This document shows, piece after piece, positions 1 to 6,830 of a stretch of 31,664 bases of DNA; the stretch's first letter is position 1; each line of letters opens with the position of its first letter. The notes below the pieces were generated by a model. That model had not been told where the DNA came from and made no database searches. It saw nothing but the letters and a program-made list of their open reading frames with translations. Source of the DNA: Rickettsia typhi. Its GTDB lineage: Bacteria > Pseudomonadota > Alphaproteobacteria > Rickettsiales > UBA1997. Position numbers and translations under genes: made by a program. The DNA is taken from the NCBI GenBank assembly GCA_945874115.1, contig CAMCFD010000005.1:1-31664 (forward strand), written 5' to 3'.

Positions 1-96
1 AAATATGCAAAAACCACCAAAATAATTCGAAAAAGTCCGAATTTAGCAATGATCAAAAATTACAATTTTGTAATAATATAACAAAAAACAAAAATT

Positions 97-891
97 ATGT
101 CAATAATTTACTTGCCAGAATTTAACCAAAACCTTATAGAAATTGGGCCGCTTGCGATTAGATGGTATTCGCTTGCCTATATTTTTGGAATTTTAATCGC
201 GATGATTTTTATCAATAAACAAAACGCCAAACGTCATTTTATGTCGCAAAAAGCGCAAGATGATTGGTTGATGTGGGCGGTTTTGTCGATAATTTTGGGC
301 GGACGTTTAGGCTATGTTTTGTTCTATAATTTGCCTTATTTTGTGCAAAATCCGCTCGATATTTTGGCGATTTGGCAAGGCGGAATGTCGTTTCATGGTG
401 GGCTTTTAGGCTCGATTCTGGGGCTTTATTTGTTTTGCAGGGTGCACAGGGTAAATTTCTTGGAAATCGCTGATATTATCGCGATAATTGCGCCTGTGGG
501 CATTTTTTTAGGGCGAATGGCAAATTTCATCAATCTCGAACTTTATGGACGACCTACAAATGGCGATTTTGGCTTTGTTTTTCCGTCCGATCCGCTGCTT
601 TTGGCACGCCACCCAAGTCAATTATATGAAGGAATTTGCGAAGGATTACTCACTTTCGTGATTTTGTTTATTTTGGCAAAATTCACCAAAATTCAGGAAA
701 AACGCGGCGTTTTAAGCGGATTATTCTTGATTTTATACGGTTTTTGGCGAATTTTGATTGAAAATTTCCGCGAACCCGACGCGCAAATTGGCTTTTTGTT
801 TCAATATATTACAATGGGACAAATTTTGTCAGTTCCGCTGATTTTTCTAGGATTTTGGCTGGTTTTTGGCAGAAAACATGGTAAAATTTAG
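97..891 (+). CDS. lgt: Prolipoprotein diacylglyceryl transferase (Lgt)
   Basis: Transfers a diacylglyceryl group from phosphatidylglycerol to the lipobox cysteine of prolipoproteins in the inner membrane, the first step of lipoprotein maturation. The 264-aa length is normal for the family. About seven hydrophobic segments are visible. Family motifs are in order: F-H-G-G around residues 99-102 with the conserved histidine at 100, the signature G139-R-M-A-N-F-I-N146 followed by E148 and G151-R-P-T, R171-H-P-S-Q-L-Y-E178, and R225-E-P-D228. The G-to-A change inside the signature also occurs in other alphaproteobacteria as I recall. The start ATG has no clear Shine-Dalgarno sequence. The gene stands alone and converges on the ankyrin gene to its right. 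The small lipoprotein encoded at 17693 would be one of its substrates. Confidence 0.97.
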   Translation: MSIIYLPEFNQNLIEIGPLAIRWYSLAYIFGILIAMIFINKQNAKRHFMSQKAQDDWLMWAVLSIILGGRLGYVLFYNLPYFVQNPLDILAIWQGGMSFHGGLLGSILGLYLFCRVHRVNFLEIADIIAIIAPVGIFLGRMANFINLELYGRPTNGDFGFVFPSDPLLLARHPSQLYEGICEGLLTFVILFILAKFTKIQEKRGVLSGLFLILYGFWRILIENFREPDAQIGFLFQYITMGQILSVPLIFLGFWLVFGRKHGKI

Positions 892-961
892 ATATTTTGC
901 CGATTTTTGGCTTTTTGCGCTGATTTTCTCGCGCAATATTAATGCCGTGATCTCGACGAAA

Positions 962-3900
962 CTATTTTTCGAGCGCCGAGGTTGTCGCCACTTTTGTTGC
1001 ACTTTTCGCCGATATTCCTCCAGCCGAAACAGCCTCTCTTTTAGCCTGAAAAGATTTCTCGGCGGCGTCAAGCTTGGTATAAACCTCTTCGCTTGAAGTT
1101 TTGTAATCCAAATATTCGTCGACATATTCTCCGTCAGCCTTTCTTAAATTAACACCATGGCCAATTAGAGCTTCAAGCACTCTGTTATTTCTTTCTTCAA
1201 CTGCGGTTTTTAAAGGGGTTGTTTTTACGCCGCGAATATTGTGAACAGCGTTAGGATTTGCGCCATATTTAAGCAATGCTTCCGTCATGCTTTCTTGACC
1301 TTTTAAAATGGCGATTATTAACGGACTTTCGCTTTCAACATCAATTCTCTTTTCAAGCAACACGTTAAGAGAGTTCGCATATCCCGGAGTGTTTATAATT
1401 TGCATTAGCGGAGTGGCGCCCAAATCATCTTCCATTTGAAACACTTGTTCGCTATAAAGCTTTTCGATCGCATAATCATAACCCATCGTGCAAGCAAGGT
1501 GGAAAGGCGTTCTGCCGTCTTCATCTTTTCGGCTGAATATTTCTCGCCTTCTCGCCTCTGGAAGTTGATCGATTTTATCAAGCGCCTTTTTGAGGAATAT
1601 TTGCGATCTGGCGGCTATAATTTGATGTAGAAAAGTTCCGTGCTCATAAACTTCGGGCAATAATTTATCGAGGTTGTCAGATTTCTGAATCTCGGTCCAC
1701 AATTTTGCGGCCGTTTCTGATTTTGGTAAACCACCAACTCTTTCGGGCGCGGATTGCTGTAATAAAAATTCTGGAATTGTTTGTGAGCTTTTTTCAATTT
1801 TTGACAAATCTTGCCTAAAAACCTCGTGCGAATCTGGATCATCCATCTTATCTTGCGCAGAATTAATTGCCTTATTTTCTAAGGCCTTTCTTATAACGGC
1901 CTTAAACATTTCAAGCACTTCATCATTACCAAATGCTGCTGCGCCAGCGCCTGAAGAGCTTGAAGCTCGAGAGGAAACAGAATCAAAGCTTGTTTGCGAA
2001 GACATTCTCATTCTCGAAAAACCTTGCTGTCTGTCTTGATATCGAATCAGCTGAAAAATAAGATAAGCATCTTGCTTATTTTCGATAAAATAATTACAGA
2101 GTCTTTCGGTTAATTTAGACTCAATTGCTCTGTTTTGAAGCAACAATGACAAAATTTTATTTTCGGCAACTCTTTTGGTTCTCTCATCGACATATAAATC
2201 TAAATCCATTTGCGCGCCTTTTTCAAGCAAGGTAATTGCGACTTCGCCGACATCTAAAAAATCTTTGCCATAACCTTTTTCAGTAAGTAAATATTCAAGC
2301 AATTGGCTTGGGTCTTTGGTTTTTTGCGCCGCCAAAAGCAATAATTCACGGCCGAAAGCCATCGGAATGCCGACCATTTTGTGCGGAATGGTTTTTCCCC
2401 CAAGCAAGACAACCAGAACTTCGCCAGTGTCTAAAGAATCTTTGTTGACACCATTTTCTGCAGCTAAATGTGCCAGCGTTTTTTCTGTGGCATCGGTTCT
2501 TTCACTTGGCGAAATAAATAATTCATCGTCAAAAACCACTGGATTTCCGACCATTTTATGAGCGACTCTTTTGCCACCTTCACCGACTTTTTCATCTTTT
2601 ACGAGAAACGACATTTCCTTGCCAGAGCCAACTCTGCCAATTATTATCGCAACTTTCTTGCCGTCTTTTTCGACAACTGAAGTCTCGCCAAATTTTCCTT
2701 CCTGCGCAAGCTTCAAAAACTTTTGTGTCGCGGCCGCGAAAAATTCTTGTTCGAAAAATTCTTTGGGCATTTTTTGCAAAAATTTCAACAAATTCTCCCT
2801 TCTTAAAGCCAAAGATTCTTGTTCTATTTTTTTTACAGGAGAAACATAGGTTCTTAATTTGATATTTGCTTCACGGAAATCTTTTGATTTCTGCGTTATG
2901 AACATTTTATAAGTTATATCGTCTTGATATGGAACTTTTAAAGATTGCAATCCTTTCTGCCTTTTTGTCAAATCCTCAATTCTTTTGGCAACAATTTCTT
3001 TTTCTTCGCGATGGGTTTTATCATCGAAAACTCTTTGCTGCCTTTTTAATTCTGCCTCAACTTCCGACAAATCTCTCTTGCGCGCAATTTCACCTTCCAA
3101 TAATTTATTCTGGTCTTCGATTTTTTTTCTCAGAGCAGGAATTTTTTTTGCAGCAACTTCCTTGCTTTCCCCGCTAGATTCTCTGTTCTCAAGAACCGCT
3201 TGCTGTTTTGCCAATTCTGACTCAGCTTTGAGCAAGCTTAAGCGAAGAAATTCTTCATTCCAAACCAATTTCGGTTGTTCTTTTAATTTCAACTCAACTT
3301 GCGATTTATGATATTGATTATGTTTTTCAACCTCCGCCGCTTTCATTTTTTCTTTATGAGCCTCTTCGGCCGTATGTATTATCGTGAGATTATTATTGAA
3401 ATTCTCAATCAGATAAACCGCCAGATCTTGAAAAGTTTTCGGAAGATCGCGCTTTTCTCGCGCATATTTCTCAACCTCTAAATAGATTTCTTTTTCCGTA
3501 TCGTCGTCGATTTTGGCGATTTCTTGCACCATTTTCTCTTTCTCATCTTTGTTGAAGCGACCCATCAACTCCATAGATCTCTCTCTTACCAGATATTCTT
3601 TTGCCCTTTTTAGAAAAGCCTTATAAGGATTCGCTTTTTCAGAATTCTCTTCTGGCGATTCATCTTGCGACGCCCCTAACACTTTTTCATCCTGACTTAA
3701 CGAACCCAACTCAGGATTCGCTTCTTGCGATTCATCTTTCGGCTCCCCTAACTTAACTTTTTCATCCTGACTTAACAAGCCCAGCACGGTTTCTGGATTT
3801 TCCTTTTTTAAATGCTCTCTTGCAATTTCTAAAAGCAACATTTTTTTGCTTTTTTGTGCTTCAAAATTAATCTTCGCAATGGTCCGCATTTCACTATTCT

Positions 3901-4021
3901 CAAGCGGCCGAACAAGAATTCTTCTTATAGCTTCGCCCGCGCGAATAAAATCTTGATCCGACGACGTCTTAACTGACGCAAGCACCTTAAAACATTCATT
4001 AACATCGCAATATTCAAACAT
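962..4021 (-). CDS. Large ankyrin-repeat and coiled-coil protein, 1019 aa
   Basis: No specific family is recognised; visible architecture is described. Residues 1-75 are a helical N-terminus. Residues 83-127 form an acidic imperfect tandem repeat containing S-Q-D-E-K-V twice. Residues about 150-362 are a highly charged coiled-coil region containing a ~46-residue duplication (263-308 and 317-362). Residues 485-543 and 544-600 are two diverged ~57-residue copies sharing H-K-M-V-G. Residues 674-694 are a serine-rich linker. Residues about 835-965 hold four ankyrin-type repeats, for example D-G-R-T-P-F-H-L-A and L-L-K-Y-G-A-N-P-N-A. There is no signal peptide or membrane segment, so the product is cytosolic or exported by a route without a cleaved signal. 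Ankyrin proteins of this kind in host-associated alphaproteobacteria are often secreted effectors; that role is inferred here. The 286-aa ankyrin gene lies upstream on the same strand. Confidence 0.85.
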   Translation of the reverse strand: MFEYCDVNECFKVLASVKTSSDQDFIRAGEAIRRILVRPLENSEMRTIAKINFEAQKSKKMLLLEIAREHLKKENPETVLGLLSQDEKVKLGEPKDESQEANPELGSLSQDEKVLGASQDESPEENSEKANPYKAFLKRAKEYLVRERSMELMGRFNKDEKEKMVQEIAKIDDDTEKEIYLEVEKYAREKRDLPKTFQDLAVYLIENFNNNLTIIHTAEEAHKEKMKAAEVEKHNQYHKSQVELKLKEQPKLVWNEEFLRLSLLKAESELAKQQAVLENRESSGESKEVAAKKIPALRKKIEDQNKLLEGEIARKRDLSEVEAELKRQQRVFDDKTHREEKEIVAKRIEDLTKRQKGLQSLKVPYQDDITYKMFITQKSKDFREANIKLRTYVSPVKKIEQESLALRRENLLKFLQKMPKEFFEQEFFAAATQKFLKLAQEGKFGETSVVEKDGKKVAIIIGRVGSGKEMSFLVKDEKVGEGGKRVAHKMVGNPVVFDDELFISPSERTDATEKTLAHLAAENGVNKDSLDTGEVLVVLLGGKTIPHKMVGIPMAFGRELLLLAAQKTKDPSQLLEYLLTEKGYGKDFLDVGEVAITLLEKGAQMDLDLYVDERTKRVAENKILSLLLQNRAIESKLTERLCNYFIENKQDAYLIFQLIRYQDRQQGFSRMRMSSQTSFDSVSSRASSSSGAGAAAFGNDEVLEMFKAVIRKALENKAINSAQDKMDDPDSHEVFRQDLSKIEKSSQTIPEFLLQQSAPERVGGLPKSETAAKLWTEIQKSDNLDKLLPEVYEHGTFLHQIIAARSQIFLKKALDKIDQLPEARRREIFSRKDEDGRTPFHLACTMGYDYAIEKLYSEQVFQMEDDLGATPLMQIINTPGYANSLNVLLEKRIDVESESPLIIAILKGQESMTEALLKYGANPNAVHNIRGVKTTPLKTAVEERNNRVLEALIGHGVNLRKADGEYVDEYLDYKTSSEEVYTKLDAAEKSFQAKREAVSAGGISAKSATKVATTSALEK
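3655..3798 (-). repeat. Imperfect tandem repeat inside the large ankyrin gene
   Basis: Two adjacent units, 3655-3718 and 3727-3798, share GCGATTCATCTT near one end, CCCCTAAC in the middle and CTTTTTCATCCTGACTTAAC. The copies differ by small in-frame length changes. They encode the acidic repeat at residues 83-127. The high DNA similarity suggests a fairly recent duplication. Confidence 0.8.
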
Positions 4022-4310
4022 AGATTTGTCTTTTATAAATAATACGAAATATATCTCAATATTTTAAAATTTCGCTAAAAATAAGTAAAAATTCATTAAC
4101 GAAAATCTAGGATAAAAAAATTATAAGTCAACAATAATTGAGGATTTTATGAGAGCGTTTTTGGCGAATCTTAGCCATTTTCACCTTGAGGTTGTAGCGA
4201 TTTACTTGGTGAGCGCCGATTGTTTTTATTTTGCATTACAGTACAAAACTTTCTTCTGGCTTTATAATTTACAAAATCAGCGACTTCAGAAATCGCTTAA
4301 AAAAATAAAC
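4022..4310. other. Intergenic spacer between the two ankyrin genes
   Basis: About 289 bases without a credible gene. An 82-codon plus-strand frame starting at 4149 runs into the antisense of the next gene and has no recognisable features. A possible minus-strand promoter for the large ankyrin gene reads TTGACT-N16-TAGATT around 4108-4135. A weak hairpin (AGCGA / TCGCT) lies near 4279-4297 and is not a convincing terminator. Confidence 0.4.
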
Positions 4311-5171
4311 TTAACTTTTTTGCGCGCCGCCGCTCGTTTTTGCAAAATTTCCGCTAGAAGGCTGAACAGAATCAGAAACTTTAACTTGACTAGTTGATGG
4401 CCTCAATAATTTTCTAACCTCGTCAACTCGTTTGTGAGGAAGTGGTTTTTGCGAAGCTCCAGCTTCCGTTATTTTTTCTTTTGGACCGCCCAAAACAGAA
4501 TAAAGAATGAGGTTTGGCCCCGACTCTAATTTTATACATTCAAAAGCCGCGCAACCTTGCGAATCTTTCAATTCGGTACTTACGCCGCTTTCAAGCAAAA
4601 TGCGCGCGATCACTGTTTTTCTTTCTTTATCATGATCAAAATTGTGAGCCAGCGTGTGAAGAAGAGAATCTCCGCCAGAATTAACGCGATGAACATCAGC
4701 GCCATTTTCTATCAGAATTCCTAAAGTTGATGGCTCTGAATTAACGACCGCAAACTCAAGCACGCCCTCAAAAACATCTTCCCTTATCGGGAAAGTTGTC
4801 GCAAACATGTCACAAATCTCATCTTTGTCATCAATAATTTCAAAAAAATTCGACAATTTTCTATTTTTCACACCCTCTTTGTCGCGATTATTTATAAGCG
4901 TTTCAATAAGAACGCCATATTTAACGTCATATAGTCTTTGGTCTATAATTTTAAGCTCTAAATCACTAAATTCGTCAGCGCCTTTTGTAAGAGATTCGTC
5001 AACATTATAAGAGACCGAATCTGTTTCAAAAACAACTTCTTTGCTTTCTTTGCGATAATATTTCGAGATGACTTTGCTGTCAGAAATTTTTTGAGCAATT
5101 TGAGCAATTTGATCAAGGTCTCGAATGATTGAAATAGATAATTCCCTGCGATCCACTTCTGATTTTGACAT
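4311..5171 (-). CDS. Ankyrin-repeat protein, 286 aa
   Basis: Function unknown. Residues 1-45 are a charged helical N-terminus. Residues about 130-235 contain roughly three ankyrin repeats: a V-L-E-F-A-V-V-N unit leading to L-I-E-N-G-A-D-V-H-R, then G-G-D-S-L-L-H-T-L-A-H leading to L-L-E-S-G-V-S-T-E-L, then a degenerate third. The last 40 residues are a low-complexity Ser/Gly/Gln/Lys tail (about 257-286). There is no signal peptide or membrane helix. It is transcribed toward the larger ankyrin gene, 289 bases away, so the two are neighbours of the same class but not clearly one operon. A good promoter (5212-5239) lies about 40 bases upstream of the ATG, supporting this start. A host-directed effector role is inferred only from the repeat class. 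Confidence 0.8.
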   Translation of the reverse strand: MSKSEVDRRELSISIIRDLDQIAQIAQKISDSKVISKYYRKESKEVVFETDSVSYNVDESLTKGADEFSDLELKIIDQRLYDVKYGVLIETLINNRDKEGVKNRKLSNFFEIIDDKDEICDMFATTFPIREDVFEGVLEFAVVNSEPSTLGILIENGADVHRVNSGGDSLLHTLAHNFDHDKERKTVIARILLESGVSTELKDSQGCAAFECIKLESGPNLILYSVLGGPKEKITEAGASQKPLPHKRVDEVRKLLRPSTSQVKVSDSVQPSSGNFAKTSGGAQKS

Positions 5172-5211
5172 AAATATTTGTACAAGTTTATAAAAATGCT
5201 TATTTCAAAAC

Positions 5212-5239
5212 ATCTTAGAAAGAAATTTTATAATTGCAA
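5212..5239 (-). promoter_or_regulatory. Sigma-70-type promoter of the 286-aa ankyrin gene
   Basis: On the minus strand: -35 TTGCAA (5234-5239), 16-base spacer, -10 TAAGAT (5212-5217). The predicted start of transcription would be about 35 bases before the ATG at 5171. It matches the TTGCAW / TAAAAT form seen at several other genes in the window. TTGCAA is palindromic, so the -35 alone does not fix the strand. Confidence 0.5.
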
Positions 5240-5342
5240 TTCGTAAATTCTGAAAATTTGTTTTTTGCAAAAAAGGGTAAATAAAAAGCGGAAAGAAAAG
5301 CGATATTTGAAAATATGAAGATTTTTGAAGGCAAATTTACAG

Positions 5343-5379
5343 ACCAAGTTTTGCAAAAAATTTCTTCACAAAACTTGGT
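5343..5379. repeat. Perfect 11-bp inverted repeat downstream of sucB
   Basis: ACCAAGTTTTG (5343-5353) and CAAAACTTGGT (5369-5379) are exact inverted copies around a 15-base loop, inside the 283-base gap between the 286-aa ankyrin gene and sucB. The structure lies about 75 bases past the sucB stop. No T-run follows on either strand, so it is not a standard intrinsic terminator. It could be a 3'-end-stabilising hairpin or a protein-binding site. Confidence 0.6.
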
Positions 5380-5454
5380 TGATAACAGAAGTTAGAACTT
5401 CCTGATGATATTTATGTCAAATAACTTGAAACAAATTATAAATGGAAAACGGTA

Positions 5455-6651
5455 TTATATGTCTAGAACCAAGCGTCTTGGGTCTTCGATCAATTCTTTA
5501 ACGCGAACCAAGAAAGTCACAGCTTCTTTGCCGTCAATAATTCTGTGGTCGTATGAAAGCGCTAAATACATCATCGGGCGGATTTTCATTTCGCCGTTAA
5601 TAACCATCACGCGCTCTTGAATTTTGTGCATTCCAAGAATTCCCGATTGTGGAGGATTAATGATTGGCGTTGACATTAGTGAGCCATAAACGCCACCATT
5701 TGAAATTGTGAAAGTTGCGCCCATTAAATCAGCAATCGCCAATTTTCCGTCACGCGCTTTCGTGCCAAGGGCTACGATGCCTTTTTCAATTCCAGCCAAA
5801 TTTAATTTGTCTGCGTCGCGAAGAACCGGAACAACCAAACCTTGTGGCGAACCTACAGCAACACCAATATCATAGAAATTTTTATAGATAATATCAGTGC
5901 CTTCAATTTCAGCATTGACCGCAGGAATTTCTTTCAAAGCTGCAAGACATGCTTTTACGAAGAATGACATAAAGCCAAGTTTCGCGCCATGTTTTTTCTC
6001 AAAAACATCTTTATATTCTGAGCGCAAAGCCATAACATTGGTCATGTCGACTTCGTTGAAAGTTGTAAGAATTGCCGCCGTATTTTGCGATTCTTTCAAT
6101 CTTTGTGCCACTTTTTGGCGCAATTTCGACATTTTAACGCGCTCAACTGGTTTATCAGACGGAGCTTGAGCAGAAACAGCTGCTGCTGCAAAATTTTGCG
6201 CCGACGCAGAATTTCCGCCGCCAGAAACCGCTTCAAGAACATCACCTTTGGTCACGCGTCCATCTTTGCCCGAGCCTTGAATTTTGCTGACATCAACGTT
6301 ATTTTCAGTCGCGATTTTTTTCGGAGCCGGAGAAAGAGGGTGAGAAGATTCACTTCCTGCAACATTTTGCGCCGCTTCTTGTTTTACAGCAGGCACCACA
6401 AACGCCGAGGTCGCACCTTCATTCATAATTGCAATCACATCACCAACTTTTACGGTGTCGCCTTCTTTCACTTTAAGTTCTACAACCGAGCCATTTGCGG
6501 GCGCGTTGACTTCAAGGGTCACCTTGTCAGTTTCAAGCTCAACCACGATCTCGTCAGCTTTGACGCCATCTCCGGCCTTTTTGTATAATTTGGCAATCAC
6601 AGCTTCTGATACCGATTCGCCGAGCGCCGGAACTTTTATTTCTATTGTCAT
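5455..6651 (-). CDS. sucB: 2-oxoglutarate dehydrogenase E2, dihydrolipoamide succinyltransferase
   Basis: Transfers the succinyl group from the E1 product to CoA on a swinging lipoyl arm; core of the 2-oxoglutarate dehydrogenase complex of the TCA cycle. With the start at 6651 the protein is 398 aa. The lipoyl domain covers residues 2-77 with the modified lysine K43 in E-T-D-K-V-T-L-E-V. A Pro/Ala linker follows, then the peripheral-subunit-binding domain (about 105-141) and the catalytic acyltransferase domain (about 168-398) with active-site H369 in S-Y-D-H-R-I-I-D-G. The start M-T-I-E-I-K-V-P was preferred over an ATG 30 bases upstream because lipoyl domains begin directly with this strand. 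It lies 179 bases after sucA on the same strand. No lpd (E3) gene is in the window. Confidence 0.97.
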   Translation of the reverse strand: MTIEIKVPALGESVSEAVIAKLYKKAGDGVKADEIVVELETDKVTLEVNAPANGSVVELKVKEGDTVKVGDVIAIMNEGATSAFVVPAVKQEAAQNVAGSESSHPLSPAPKKIATENNVDVSKIQGSGKDGRVTKGDVLEAVSGGGNSASAQNFAAAAVSAQAPSDKPVERVKMSKLRQKVAQRLKESQNTAAILTTFNEVDMTNVMALRSEYKDVFEKKHGAKLGFMSFFVKACLAALKEIPAVNAEIEGTDIIYKNFYDIGVAVGSPQGLVVPVLRDADKLNLAGIEKGIVALGTKARDGKLAIADLMGATFTISNGGVYGSLMSTPIINPPQSGILGMHKIQERVMVINGEMKIRPMMYLALSYDHRIIDGKEAVTFLVRVKELIEDPRRLVLDI

Positions 6652-6686
6652 AATTTTTATGTTTTTTAGCAATTTTACCACTTATT

Positions 6687-6711
6687 CTTGGTGAAAAATA
6701 ACCACACCAAG
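6687..6711. repeat. Hairpin just upstream of sucB
   Basis: CTTGGTG (6687-6693) and CACCAAG (6705-6711) form a 7-bp stem with an 11-base loop in the sucA-sucB spacer, about 40 bases before the sucB ATG. It could affect sucB translation or mRNA processing; no T-run makes it a terminator. Confidence 0.4.
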
Positions 6712-6756
6712 CTTTATTTCTTAGAATTATATCTTTTGTCTTACTATTTTTCAAGC

Positions 6757-6782
6757 AGTGAATTTGAAATAATTCATTCACT
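6757..6782. repeat. Second hairpin in the sucA-sucB spacer
   Basis: AGTGAAT (6757-6763) and ATTCACT (6776-6782) form a 7-bp stem with a 12-base loop, about 50 bases past the sucA stop. Together with the hairpin at 6687-6711 it gives the spacer two separate stems. Confidence 0.35.
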
Positions 6783-6830
6783 TTTATTGCCACAAACGCA
6801 AGCTTTAAACTCGGTCGCGGCCAAAAATCA

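Noticed and set aside
97..891. Lgt as defective because of the G-to-A change in its signature
   Set aside because: The same change is, as I recall, common in alphaproteobacterial Lgt, and all other key residues are present.
847..1125. Short open frames on both strands across the lgt / ankyrin junction
   Set aside because: They are out-of-frame readings of lgt and the ankyrin gene 3' ends, with implausible basic composition.
3655..3798. Direct repeats as a CRISPR array
   Set aside because: Only two imperfect adjacent copies with no spacers, and they are in frame inside a protein-coding gene.
4149..4397. Plus-strand 82-codon open frame between the ankyrin genes
   Set aside because: It overlaps the 3' end of the 286-aa ankyrin gene in antisense, has no recognisable domain and no good ribosome-binding site.
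5343..5379. Inverted repeat as the sucB terminator
   Set aside because: No T-run follows the stem on the minus strand, and the stem is AT-rich with a 15-base loop.
6652..6681. Upstream ATG adding 10 residues to SucB
   Set aside because: Lipoyl domains begin with the M-T-I-E-I-K-V-P strand; the added K/I-rich residues are not part of the family.
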